Shown in pieces: positions 35,777 through 45,343 of a DNA stretch of 64,000 nucleotides (positions are counted from its first letter, which is position 1; each line of letters starts with the position of its first letter). The DNA is from an uncultured Candidatus Saccharibacteria bacterium. Its GTDB lineage: Bacteria; Patescibacteriota; Saccharimonadia; Saccharimonadales; Saccharimonadaceae. A program made the position numbers and the translations under genes. The DNA lies in NCBI GenBank assembly GCA_927910745.1, contig CAKMNX010000026.1:7393-71392 (forward strand), in the 5' to 3' direction. Under the pieces are notes generated by a model. It was not told the DNA's origin. It did no database searches and was given only the letters and a program-made list of their open reading frames with translations.

Positions 35777-38700
35777 TTATTTAACAACAACGCAGTCTCT
35801 ACCGAGGATTTGCGCAAGCTCATCCTGCAATCGCTGCTGCGCGTCGACCCGGAATGGCAGGCGAATCGCCGACGTTTTGTCATCACCAAGCATCATAATA
35901 ATATCGTGCTGGCCTGGGTGTTGTGTGCACAGCTGTTTAAACTTCGTAAGAGCAGCCATATCATCGGGATTCTTGACCCGCACATAGACCGTTGGGAGCG
36001 TATCAAGCGGTTTGGGTGGCGGGCTCTGTGGCACTGACGGTGCTGTCGTGCCTGCCGATGCTCGCGCTGAACGCTGGGTAGTATTCTTCTGCGATGATGA
36101 CCGGCGGCGCGGCGTAGCTGCTGGGCCGGTTGGTGCAGACATCGTGCGACCAGTTGCTTGGTATTCGGTTAAGTCGGTATCAGTCACGACGGTAATTTCA
36201 TTGGCAATTAGCTTCGCTTCATCACCAAGGTTACCATCGCGATCGCGCGCGCTCACCTTGCCACTGGCAGTGATTACCACATCTTGCTCCAGCTGGCCAG
36301 CAAGCTTCTCATACAGATTCGGGAAGATAATAATCTCACTCTCACCGGATTTATCCTCAACCCCCACAAAGGCCATCTTGCTGCCCGACTTCGTCACAAT
36401 CGTCCGCAAACGCGTCACGAGGCCACCGATCGTCACCGTCTGGCCGTCGATCTGTGGTGAGACATTGCGCAGTGGCACGGTCTGCTCAGCAAAGAACGTG
36501 TCGTAGTGGTCGAGCGGGTGCGCACTAATATAGAGACCAATCAGCTCGCGCTCCCACATCAGGCGCTCTTTGTCAGTGTGTTTGACGGGCGCTGGCTTAA
36601 GCTCAATCGACGGCATAACCTCGGTCGAGCTGTCGGCGAGGCTACCGAAGAGGTCAGTCTGGCCGCTCAGTGCTTCCTTCTGTAATTTACTCGCAAAAGC
36701 AAGGACATTCTCAAGATTAAAGAGGAGGTCGGAACGGTCGCCCAGCGCATCAAAGCCACCCGATTTAATGAGCGACTCCCAGACCCGTTTGTTGCACTTG
36801 CTGGTCGAAACACGCTTAGCAAAATCTTCCACGGTAGCAAACTTCCCATCGCGGTCACGCATTTTGACGATCTCTTCCACTGCGCCCACGCCAACGCCCT
36901 TCACTGCTGCCATACCAAAGCGAATCTGCTTCTTGCCCGGTACCACCGCAAATTCCTCGTACGATTCATTCACATCAGGGTTAAGCACCGTCAGGCCCAT
37001 ATGCTTGCACTCGGTGATCTCGATGGCCAGCCGGTCGACGTCATCATGGTCACTCGTCATCAAGGCTGCCATAAAGGCATCGGGGTAGTGCGCCTTGAGA
37101 TATGCCGTCCAGTAAGCAATCAGCCCATAGCACGCTGCATGGCTCTTGTTGAAGCAGTAATTGGCAAACTCCTCCAGCTGCGTCCAAAATGTCTCGGCCA
37201 TCTCGCGCGTCGCTCCACCGACCTTCACCGCTCCTTCGACAAACTCCGGCTTAACCTTCTTCATCAAGTCAATCTTTTTCTTACCAACGGCCTACGTAGA
37301 GTATCAGCCTGTCCACCAGTAAAGCCGCACCACTCCTTAGAGATCTGCATAAACTGCTCTTGATAGACCAAGATACCATACGTGTTCTCAAGTGAGCTCT
37401 TCATCCCCGGGTGGAGGTAGGTGATCTCCTCCTCACCATGCTTGCGCCGAATAAAACTATCGATAAACTGCATTGGCCCTGGCCGATACAGCGCCACCAT
37501 TGCAATGATATCCTCAAAGTGTGATGGCTTGAGGGCGCGCAAATAACGCTTCATCCCAGCCGACTCAAGCTGGAATACCCCTGTTGTATCCCCCCGCTGA
37601 AAGAGCTTGTAGGTTTCTTCGTCATCGAGCGGCAGCGTGGAGAGGTCGATCGTATCACCATAGACTTTGCGGATGATCCGCATTGCATTGTTAATAATCG
37701 ATAAGTTTGACAGGCCAAGGAAGTCCATCTTGAGCAAGCCAAGGTCCTCTACCTCGCCCATTGGAAATTGCGTCGCCACCACGCCTTTCTGCGCCTGCTC
37801 AAGTGGGATATATTTGACAAGCTCGTCGGGCGCAATCACCACACCACACGCGTGTACCCCATGGCTGCGAATTGTCCCCTCTAACTGAATGGCATAATCA
37901 AAGACTTGCTTAGCAGTCGGGTTTGTCTCGTACTCATGCTTAAGGTCAGGATCTTCTTTAGTGCTGACAGCCAGCGGAATGTGCCGCCCCTGGGCGGGCG
38001 GTGGCACCATCTTGGCCAGGCGGTCACTTTCAGCATACGGCACCTCCAACACGCGCGCGACATCGCGCACCGCCGCCCGAGCCGCCATCTTACCAAAGGT
38101 GACGATATTACTGACGTGGTCGTGACCATATTTATTTGCACAGTAGTCGATCACTTCATCGCGCCGCGTATCCTGGATGTCGACATCGATATCAGGCATG
38201 CTAATGCGGTCGGGGTTGAGAAACCGCTCAAAGAGTAGACCGTACTTGAGCGGGTCAAGATCGGTGATATTAAGCGCATACGCAATGATCGATCCTGCGG
38301 CACTACCCCGGCCTGGTCCAAAGACAATCCCCTGACTCTTACCCCAGTTAATAAAATCCTGCACAATCAAGAAGTACCCTTCATACCCCATGCTTGCCAT
38401 CACACCCAGCTCCATCTTGGCCCGCTCACGCACGCTATCGGCCAAAGTGGGGATGATCTGTTCGGGGAGCTGATCAGCAGTATCTTCGGGTGTTGCGCCA
38501 TTGTAGCGCTGGGCTAGGCCACGATACACCAGCTTGTGCAGGTAGCTATGTTCACTCGTCTCGCCCTCAGGTAATGGGTACTTTGGGATGAGGATCTTAC
38601 CCAGCTCGATATCAACATTGCAACGGTCGGCAATCTGCTTGGTGTTGGTGATAGCCTCGGGTAGCTCTCTTCCCCAGCGAGCAATGATATCGCGCGGGTC

Positions 38701-39483
38701 AGTCAGATGAAGCTCGAAGTCTTTCAGGCTCATCCGCTTTTCGTCACTCAAGAATGAACCCGTCCCCACGCAGAGCAATATCTCATGTGCATCTTGAAAG
38801 TCATGCGTCAAGTAGTGGCCGTCGCACGTCACCACTAGAGGGATGTTCAGCTCCTCAGCCATACGGCGCAGACCCTCGTTAATCTTCGCTTGCACGTCCC
38901 AGTGCGTATTGGACTCGGGATGGCCATGGTCTTGCAACTCAAGGTAATAGCGGTCGCCAAATACGCCCTTGTACCATTGAGCAATCTCGACCGCCTTGGC
39001 ATAGTCGTCATAACGCAGTGCCTCACCTATCTCACCACTCGCACAGCCACTCAGGACAATCAGCCCTTCGTTGAGCTCCTCGAGAAGGTCATGATCAATC
39101 CGCGGCTTATAGTACATCCCCTCTAAGTTTGCCTTTGTACTCAGCCGCATCAGGTTGTGGTACCCCTGATTATTCATCGCAACGATAGTCAGGTGGTAGC
39201 GCATCTTATCTTTGGCAGGGTCACGGTCGAAACGCGAGCGAGCGGCAACGTACGCTTCAATGCCAAGGATCGGCTTGATGCCCGCTGCCTTGGCTGTCTT
39301 GTAATAGTCAAGCACCCCACTCATCGTCCCGTGGTCAGTAATGGCCGCTGCCGTCATGCCATACTCTTTGACAGTATTGACAAGGTCGCCAATTTTCGTC
39401 AAGCCATCAAGTAGCGAATGATGCGTGTGGTTGTGCAGGTGAACAAAATCCGATGGTTGCAAAGCTGATGAGTGAGAAGTCAT
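35777..39483 (-). CDS. dnaE: DNA polymerase III alpha subunit, frameshifted
   Basis: Two frames make one gene. The first (39483-37264) has the N-terminal PHP domain (HLHNHTHHSLLDG), the palm with PDIDVDIQDTRRDEVIDY (catalytic Asp pair) and GPGRGSAAGS, then SHGVHACGVV; it ends after QADTLRRP. The second (37267-35777) resumes with LMKKVKPEFVEGAV, the fingers NKSHAACYGLIAYWTAYLKAHYP, a helix-hairpin-helix and an OB fold (VTIGGLVTRLRTI). Adding one G at 37289-37293 (AGGCC to AGGGCC) gives RRAVGKKKIDLMKK and a ~1235-residue enzyme of normal length. It is the replicative polymerase, so a true break is not credible. Before the start, TATACT-AAGGAGGT-ATG puts the -10 box directly against the Shine-Dalgarno. 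Confidence 0.95.
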
Positions 39484-39658
39484 ACCTCCTTAGTATAGCA
39501 AATGAACGAGCGATAAGGCCAACACTCCATCGTTGTGATTAGCAAGAAACAAACTCAACTACTCTCGCGTTGCGTGCGCCAGTCGTTCATCACTCCATCT
39601 AGTGGAGTGTGACGATCTACTGCAGAATAAATGGGGAGCCTTGCCCCCGTATAGCATA
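39484..39658. other. Intergenic region upstream of dnaE
   Basis: It holds the dnaE -10 box (39492-39497), a CACTCCA/TGGAGTG hairpin (39591-39609) and the terminator at 39633-39648. No gene is seen. Confidence 0.5.
39624..39649 (-). terminator. Intrinsic terminator of the DUF5665-YtxH unit
   Basis: On the minus strand GGGGGC and GCTCCCC form a stem (one G-U) with a 3-nt loop, followed by ATTTATTCT, 10 bp after the DUF5665 stop. Confidence 0.65.
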
Positions 39659-40009
39659 TCAGTGCCGTGCGTTCATCACCTTAATAACACTATCAATGAA
39701 GTCTGCCAAGCCTGGCACCAAGAGACCAATAGCATTGAGCAGCCAAACAAACAGCGCCACAAGAATCGTTCCGCCAAGCACACTCCCTAGGCCAAAAAAT
39801 ATCCCGCGGATGAAGTTCATTTTGTAGACTTCTGCGCGGCTACGATGAAAATCGTAAAATAAATCCTCGAGGATAGCCTTGCGTGCATCGGTCTCGTTAG
39901 TTTGCTTAATCTGCCGTGTAAGCCCAGTAACTAGCCCAGGGTGGTCACGCTGCTCACGAGTCGCCGACTCATCCGATGAGTGCTGCGGTGGGGATGACTG
40001 CTTTGTCAT
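39659..40009 (-). CDS. DUF5665 membrane protein
   Basis: 116 residues. A polar Ser/Gln-rich N-terminus is followed by a helix (ARKAILEDLFYDFHRSRAEV), the family hallmark YKMNFIRGIFFGLGSVLGGT and a membrane segment (FVWLLNAIGLLV), ending in an amphipathic helix. DUF5665 proteins are frequent in Patescibacteria and Firmicutes; their function is unknown. It is the last of three small membrane-protein genes in a row on this strand, 78 bp after the YtxH-like gene. Confidence 0.8.
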   Translation of the reverse strand: MTKQSSPPQHSSDESATREQRDHPGLVTGLTRQIKQTNETDARKAILEDLFYDFHRSRAEVYKMNFIRGIFFGLGSVLGGTILVALFVWLLNAIGLLVPGLADFIDSVIKVMNARH

Positions 40010-40087
40010 AATAATGATAATTGCGAAGATGCGGCGAGCATTCTGCCTATAAGGAGAATATTCACCGCATCCTTTGTCGCCTACTGG

Positions 40088-40366
40088 CTACTTCTTGTCC
40101 TTTGCAAACTCATCGCGAGCACTGCGCAAAGCGCGGCCACTGCGGTCGTGCAGGTCACGAGCGGCATCACGCGCGTCGTAGTATGCCTTCTCGCCCTTGG
40201 CACGCAGTTCGTCTCCCTTTGTAGTGGCATCTTGCTTGAGCTCACGTGCCTTTTTCTTGAGGTCAGCTCGCGTCTCTTTGCCTGACTTTGGCGCTGTTAA
40301 GAGCCCAGCCACCACGCCAGCGGCAGCACCAATTGCTGCACCAAGCACAAATTTACCTTTCGACAT
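40088..40366 (-). CDS. YtxH-domain protein
   Basis: 92 residues; AAAGGAGGGACAT-ATG gives a strong start. Residues 3-25 form a short Gly/Ala-rich membrane segment (LGAAIGAAAGVVAGLLTAP) followed at once by KSGKETR, the YtxH signature, then a Lys/Asp/Ala-rich coiled-coil helix. YtxH proteins are linked to general stress in Bacillus (family knowledge). Starts 12 bp after the upstream small membrane gene, so the two are cotranscribed. Confidence 0.85.
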   Translation of the reverse strand: MSKGKFVLGAAIGAAAGVVAGLLTAPKSGKETRADLKKKARELKQDATTKGDELRAKGEKAYYDARDAARDLHDRSGRALRSARDEFAKDKK

Positions 40367-40378
40367 TATGTCCCTCCT

Positions 40379-40633
40379 TTATCGATTATGTTTGGTGGTA
40401 AACAATTTTTTGATCGAAGACACAGCGGTCTTGGCTAGCCAAAACGGCGAGGTAGCCCGGGCAATATTATCAGTCGTTGCCTCAAGGTTTGCTGCTACGC
40501 GTTCAGCCGACTCGACCACAGCACTAATCCGCTGCGTAATGCGAATCAATATGATCGTCAAGACGATCGCAAGCACCAGCAGCAGCGCTAGCAATACCGA
40601 TAACATGATAACTAATATCTGGGCCCACTCCAT
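40379..40633 (-). CDS. Small membrane protein, DUF948-like
   Basis: 84 residues; AAAGGAGATACCGC-ATG start. A long hydrophobic N-terminal segment (about 5-31) is followed by a helix with VVESAERVAANLEATTDNIA and a basic C-terminus (KKLFTTKHNR). This is the layout of DUF948 proteins, which are typically paired with YtxH, as here. Function unknown; probably an envelope stress or scaffold pair. Confidence 0.65.
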   Translation of the reverse strand: MEWAQILVIMLSVLLALLLVLAIVLTIILIRITQRISAVVESAERVAANLEATTDNIARATSPFWLAKTAVSSIKKLFTTKHNR

Positions 40634-40665
40634 GCGGTATCTCCTTTATGTTAGTAGCATATGAT

Positions 40666-41571
40666 CTATGCCTGGGTATCAGTATAGTGAGTCCGTAGGT
40701 ATTTTGCAAACTCTGGGCCAAGCACGGGGTCTTTGAGGCCAAAATCCACGACGGTCTTGAGATACTCGAGCTTATCGCCAGTGTCATAATATGTACCGTT
40801 GGTAATCTCTACACCAAAGAATGCGTGGTCGTCATCAATCATCCGCTGCATAATAGGCTGGACAGTAAACTCGCCATGCCCATCAAAATGCTCCTTCGCA
40901 TGCTCAAGATAGCTAAAGAATTCGCCAGGCAAAATATAGCTACTGACACTGGCAAGGTCGGATGGGGCATTGGCCTTGCCTGGCTTTTCAACGATGTTAC
41001 TCATCTTAATAACACCGTCTGATAGCTGCTGGCCAGCCACAACACCGTAGCGATCAAACTCAGCATCATCGACAATCTTTTTGCACGATAGTACCGCACC
41101 ATCGAGCTCTTGCGATGCAGCGATCATCTGCTGGAAGCGGCTTGGACTGGCAGCAATGAAGTCATCGGCAAAGGTATAAATGACGGGCTCGTCGCGGTTG
41201 ATGAGATGCGCTGCGCAGGCTAGCGGCGTTGCGTTGCCGTATGGACCCTTTTGGCGGATGTAGATAAAGTTTGCCATCTCCGAGAGCTGCTTGACGGTAT
41301 CGATCAATGGCTGTTTCTTCGGCCCGCCAGCCCGGAGGTTAGCTAGCAGATCCTCATTTGGCACATCAAAGTGGTCTTCAATTGCCCGCTTATTGGCGCT
41401 CCCCACGATGATAATGTCGCGAATCCCCGCCTGGACGAGCTCCTCCACCACATACTGGATGATCGGCTTATCGATCAGCGGCATCATCTCCTTAGGCATG
41501 GCCTTCGTCTGAGGTAAGAACCGCGTGCCAAAACCCGCGGCGGCGATGATTGCTTTTGTTGGTCGTTTCAT
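40666..41571 (-). CDS. galU: UTP-glucose-1-phosphate uridylyltransferase
   Basis: 301 residues, normal length. The nucleotide-binding start AAAGFGTRFLPQTKAMPKEM, the MMPLIDKPIIQYVVEE segment, the GPYGNATPLACAAHLI loop and IYTFADDFI (metal-binding Asp), and GVVAGQQLSDGVIKMSNIVEKP identify GalU. It makes UDP-glucose for cell-surface glycans. Start with ATTATGAAACG after AAGGAGAATCAT. It lies 30 bp downstream of gatB and may be transcribed with it. Confidence 0.95.
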   Translation of the reverse strand: MKRPTKAIIAAAGFGTRFLPQTKAMPKEMMPLIDKPIIQYVVEELVQAGIRDIIIVGSANKRAIEDHFDVPNEDLLANLRAGGPKKQPLIDTVKQLSEMANFIYIRQKGPYGNATPLACAAHLINRDEPVIYTFADDFIAASPSRFQQMIAASQELDGAVLSCKKIVDDAEFDRYGVVAGQQLSDGVIKMSNIVEKPGKANAPSDLASVSSYILPGEFFSYLEHAKEHFDGHGEFTVQPIMQRMIDDDHAFFGVEITNGTYYDTGDKLEYLKTVVDFGLKDPVLGPEFAKYLRTHYTDTQA

Positions 41572-41601
41572 TATGATTCTCCTTGTATATCCTTTAGTTG
41601 C

Positions 41602-43095
41602 TCACTGCAGCCTCTCGCGAATCAGTTTCTGCGCCAGAGCTGGATTGGCTTTGCCGCGGGATCGCTTCATGACTTGCCCGACGAGGTAACCAATTGCCTT
41701 ATCCTTGCCGGCCTTGATATCAGCAATGGACGCTGCACTGGCTGGGTCATTCATCACCTCATCGACAATCGCGCCAATTGCCCCCTCGTCTGACACCTGG
41801 AGCAAGTTCTTTGCCTCAGCAATTGCCTCAGGCATCTTGCCAGTATATTGCTCGTCAAAAAGGTCAAGAAAGAGCTCCTTTGCACCAGTCGAGCTAACTT
41901 TGTTGTCCTCCACCAACTGTGAGAGCAACAAGAGTCGCCGCGGCCCAACAAAACCCGATTCAACCTTACTCATATCCATCAACTCTTCTGGCGTGGAAGC
42001 AAACCAGTTAAAGATCCGCTTGACAAGCCGCTCATACACCGACTCATCAACGCCAAGGCTCTGCAAAATCGACGCAGCATTATGCTCGAGCGGGTAGATA
42101 TCACTGAGCAAAATAGCCAGTGGCTGATGACTCAGCACAGTATTAACCACCGAGTTATCCAGCGCAAGGCTCTGCCACTGCGCGCGGTACTCACCCGGCA
42201 TCGTCGGCACATCCTGCTGGACACGAGCAATCTCTTCGTCCGTCAAGACAATTGGTGGAATGTCTGGGTCGGGCATGTAGCGATAGTCCTGTGCATCCTC
42301 TTTGCTGCGCTGGCTCGTGGTGATGCCTTTATCGTCACTCCAACCACGGGTTTCTTGCACGACACGCTCACCGCGCTCGAGCAAAGCTGCCTGACGCGCA
42401 AATTCATACTCCACTGCCTTTTCTACACTGCGGAAGCTGTTGAGATTCTTCACTTCAGCACGTGTACCAAGCTGATCTGAACCCTTTGGCGCAATTGAGA
42501 TATTGACATCAAAGCGCATATTACCATGGTAAAGATCGCCGTGTGTGACACCAGCATAGGTCATAAGCTTGTGAAGCTCTGCTGCGTAGGCACGGGCCTC
42601 GGCTGCTGAGTGAATATCAGGCTGTGAGACGATCTCGATCAGTGGTGTACCCGCCCGGTTGAGATCAACTAGCGAGTAACCATCGTGGTGTGTTAGCTTA
42701 CCAGCATCTTCCTCCATGTGAGCATGGTCGATCCGAACACGCGTGGTACTGCCATCATCAAGCGGCACATCGACATAGCCCGCCAAGATAATTGGCTGGT
42801 ACATCTGGCTCGTCTGGTAGCCTTTCGGTAGATCTGGATAAAAATAATGCTTACGATCGAAACGCGAAACACGAGCGATAGGCGCGTTGAGTGCCTTGCC
42901 AGCCCGAATCGCAAGATCAACAGCGTGGCGATTCAGGACTGGTAGCATACCAGGTAGGCCGAAATCGATTGGATGGACTTTGCTATTAGGCTCGGCATCG
43001 CGGGCGTCATTGTCTGCTGGGCTGAAGAGTTTTGTGTCTGTTGCCAGCTGGACGTGGCATTCGATACCAATCGTCACTTCATATTTTGCAAACAT
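41602..43095 (-). CDS. gatB: Asp/Glu-tRNA amidotransferase subunit B
   Basis: 497 residues, normal length. Starts EVTIGIECHVQLATDTKLF; contains DFGLPGMLPVLNRHAVDLAI, RFDRKHYFYPDLPKGYQTSQ, EEDAGKL, DLNRAGTPLIEIVSQPD, YHGNMRFDVNISI and the C-terminal YqeY/tail domain (GYLVGQVMKRSRGKANPAL). With GatA and GatC it converts Glu-tRNA-Gln (and Asp-tRNA-Asn) to the amidated form. The order gatC-gatA-small protein-gatB is leftward and tight. A TATAAT box lies 17 nt before the ATG, so gatB may also have its own promoter. Confidence 0.95.
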   Translation of the reverse strand: MFAKYEVTIGIECHVQLATDTKLFSPADNDARDAEPNSKVHPIDFGLPGMLPVLNRHAVDLAIRAGKALNAPIARVSRFDRKHYFYPDLPKGYQTSQMYQPIILAGYVDVPLDDGSTTRVRIDHAHMEEDAGKLTHHDGYSLVDLNRAGTPLIEIVSQPDIHSAAEARAYAAELHKLMTYAGVTHGDLYHGNMRFDVNISIAPKGSDQLGTRAEVKNLNSFRSVEKAVEYEFARQAALLERGERVVQETRGWSDDKGITTSQRSKEDAQDYRYMPDPDIPPIVLTDEEIARVQQDVPTMPGEYRAQWQSLALDNSVVNTVLSHQPLAILLSDIYPLEHNAASILQSLGVDESVYERLVKRIFNWFASTPEELMDMSKVESGFVGPRRLLLLSQLVEDNKVSSTGAKELFLDLFDEQYTGKMPEAIAEAKNLLQVSDEGAIGAIVDEVMNDPASAASIADIKAGKDKAIGYLVGQVMKRSRGKANPALAQKLIRERLQ

Positions 43096-43113
43096 TGTGA
43101 GAAACTGCCATAA

Positions 43114-43533
43114 TTATATCGCTCCCAAATCCTTTAACCCCTGTTTATATGCGGCTAATGCCCGCAAGGCAATTTCGCGCGAGAGCCGCACATTAGCCTC
43201 GTGCGCCAGCTTGTTGCGCACCTTGTGAGCACCCCATACGTGGTTGCTATTGCTCCATTGTTCGCGGGCTGACTTCATGCGCTCACCCATTGTGTCGCCA
43301 GCAAAGCCACGTTCGCGGAGAGCAAGATCGAGCAACTTATCTGCCTCAAAGATAGCTAGCTGATACGTGCCAATGTTGGATTTATCGAGGCTATTCTCGA
43401 TGGCGAGCCAACGTGCTTGGTATTTCTCAACATTGAGCACCTTACCGCCCTGGCGCGTCAGCGCAACAACGACGACCAAGATCGCAGCAATGATAATAAT
43501 ACCCACCAAAAGGATCGTGACACTGCCAGACAT
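43114..43533 (-). CDS. Membrane-anchored HEPN-like protein between gatA and gatB
   Basis: 139 residues. The ATG overlaps the gatA stop (TGATG), so it is cotranslated. A membrane segment (5-25) is followed by a helical domain: YQLAIFEADKLLDLALRERG, then AREQWSNSNHVWGAHKVRNK and LAHEANVRLS. The RNKLAH piece is an Rx4H motif of the HEPN superfamily, whose members include RNases and nucleotide-binding toxins, and the AxxEADKLL helix fits too. In HEPN RNases this Arg and His are catalytic. Whether this copy cuts RNA is unknown; position in the gat operon suggests a link with translation or simply genome compaction. Confidence 0.65.
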   Translation of the reverse strand: MSGSVTILLVGIIIIAAILVVVVALTRQGGKVLNVEKYQARWLAIENSLDKSNIGTYQLAIFEADKLLDLALRERGFAGDTMGERMKSAREQWSNSNHVWGAHKVRNKLAHEANVRLSREIALRALAAYKQGLKDLGAI

Positions 43534-44942
43534 CAGGCGCTCCTTTCTGTAGCCGCTTGGGCTGCCACAGCAAGCAGCGTTGCATCACTCTGCATAGGGC
43601 CAATCAGCTGCGCACCGATTGGCAGGCCCGCCTGGCTCACTCCAGCTGGCACATTCAATGCAGGTAAGCCTGCCAGACTGGCTGGCACTGTCATGATATC
43701 CGCGAGATACATCTTAAGCGGGTCGTCGCTGTTTTCACCAAGACCAAAGGCAGGAGTTGGTGCTGTCGGCAAAAGAAGCATGTCGTATTGCCCAAACAAG
43801 GCGTTAAATTCGTTGATGAGTAGTGTCCGCGCTTTTTGCGCCTGGAGATAGTACGCATCGAAGTACCCACTACTCAGCACGTAGCTCCCAATCATAATGC
43901 GCCGTTTGTTCTCTGGCATAAAGCCTTCGTCGCGGCTCCGACCATAAAGCTCAGCCAGTGTCTTGACTCCCTCAGCGCGGTGGCCATAGCGTACACCATC
44001 GTAGCGCGCCAAGTTGCTTGAGATCTCAGCCGGCACAACGATGTAGTAGATCGCAAGAGCGTGCTGGAGCATTGGCATACTCACTGTCACAACAGTATGG
44101 CCATGCGATCGCAGGGCATCGGCATACTGGCTGACCGCCTGACGCACTTCCGCATCAACACCATCACCCATTGCTTCATTGATGATACCAATCTTCAGTT
44201 GTTGCGGTGCCTCGGTTGCAGGCGCGAAAAAGTCGGGCAGCGTCGTCATATCCTTCGGGTCTTGGCCAGCCATGACGTTCATCACCACAGCAATATCCTC
44301 AGCGCTACGTGCAAAGCAGCCCATCGTATCAGTGCTCGAAGCCATTGCCACGACACCATAGCGGCTCGCTGTGCCATAGGTTGGCTTGATACCATACACA
44401 CCATTGAAGCTAGCGGGTTGGCGAATCGAGCCTCCCGTATCTGTTCCTAAGGCAAATGGCACAATGTCGAGCGCCGTCACCACAGCCGAGCCACCACTGC
44501 TGCCACCAGCGACTTTCGTTTTGTCGACAGCGTTGTGTGTAGCGCCAAAGTATGAGTTCTCTGTGCTCCCACCATGCGCAAAGGCATCAAGGTTACTCTT
44601 GCCAATGCAGATCGCCCCAGCTGCTTCAAGCTTATCTACCACTGTTGCCTGAAGAGGCGTATCAAAGTTCTCAAGCATCTTGCTGGCTGCCGTACTTGGT
44701 GCACCATACGCAAGATAATTATCCTTAACGACGAACGGCACGCCAGCCAGCACTCCAACGTCCTCGCCCCGAGCCAGCGCCTCATCAATTTCTTGTGCCC
44801 GCTGCAGTGCCCGCTCCTCTGTCAGGCTCAGCAGGGCGTGGTATTCCTTAGCATCACGCGCCCGCTGTAAAGCCGCTTGTACCTGGGCAGTAGCTGATGT
44901 CTGGCCTTGTTTGATCTGAGCAACTCTCTCTGTAATATTCAT
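43533..44942 (-). CDS. gatA: Asp/Glu-tRNA amidotransferase subunit A
   Basis: 469 residues, normal length. Amidase-signature protein with the catalytic Lys (FVVKDNYLAYG), cis-Ser and nucleophilic Ser in VAGGSSGGSAVVTALD and GTDTGGSIRQPASFNG, and YGIKPTYGTASRYGV. It releases ammonia from glutamine for GatB. The start is one base after the gatC stop, and the stop overlaps the next gene. Confidence 0.95.
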   Translation of the reverse strand: MNITERVAQIKQGQTSATAQVQAALQRARDAKEYHALLSLTEERALQRAQEIDEALARGEDVGVLAGVPFVVKDNYLAYGAPSTAASKMLENFDTPLQATVVDKLEAAGAICIGKSNLDAFAHGGSTENSYFGATHNAVDKTKVAGGSSGGSAVVTALDIVPFALGTDTGGSIRQPASFNGVYGIKPTYGTASRYGVVAMASSTDTMGCFARSAEDIAVVMNVMAGQDPKDMTTLPDFFAPATEAPQQLKIGIINEAMGDGVDAEVRQAVSQYADALRSHGHTVVTVSMPMLQHALAIYYIVVPAEISSNLARYDGVRYGHRAEGVKTLAELYGRSRDEGFMPENKRRIMIGSYVLSSGYFDAYYLQAQKARTLLINEFNALFGQYDMLLLPTAPTPAFGLGENSDDPLKMYLADIMTVPASLAGLPALNVPAGVSQAGLPIGAQLIGPMQSDATLLAVAAQAATERSA

Positions 44943-44943
44943 A

Positions 44944-45237
44944 TCACAACACCTTCGGTACTTTTACACACTTATCTGCCTGCTCGGCGGCTAGCCCCAA
45001 TAGCTGCTCGCGCGATACGTCGCTTGCATCTATTGTGTCGGGCCGCCATACATTAGTCAGGCCAGTTACTTGGTAGGTTGGCTCGACACCAGTCGTGTCG
45101 AGGGTGGATAGCTGCTCAATGTAGTGCAGGATATCCTCGAGGTTTTGGCGCAGCGCGGCGACGTCGGCTGAATCACCAAGACTAATCGAACTTAATTGTG
45201 CAAGGTGCTGCACATCTTCAGTGGTAATACTACTCAT
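44944..45237 (-). CDS. gatC: Asp/Glu-tRNA amidotransferase subunit C
   Basis: Start at 45237 (MSSITTEDVQHL); a longer frame would include the promoter. 97 residues, typical for GatC: VQHLAQLSSISLGD, NLEDILHYIEQLSTLDTTGVEPTY, then VWRPDTI and a C-terminal KVPKVL. It wraps around GatA to stabilise the complex. TACAAT (45252-45247) lies 9 nt before the ATG, a short-leader or leaderless start. First gene of the gat operon. Confidence 0.92.
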   Translation of the reverse strand: MSSITTEDVQHLAQLSSISLGDSADVAALRQNLEDILHYIEQLSTLDTTGVEPTYQVTGLTNVWRPDTIDASDVSREQLLGLAAEQADKCVKVPKVL

Positions 45238-45343
45238 TATGGATATATTGTACCACATTCGGTGCGTGGAATCGCTATATATCAATGAGCAACGAGTAAT
45301 GCGTCAGTGAGAAGTGTGGGTAGTACGGGGTGCAATACTCACG

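Noticed and set aside
37264..39483. dnaE split as two genuine polymerase subunits
   Set aside because: The halves overlap at a point inside a conserved motif, and one added G restores the motif; a simple indel explains it.
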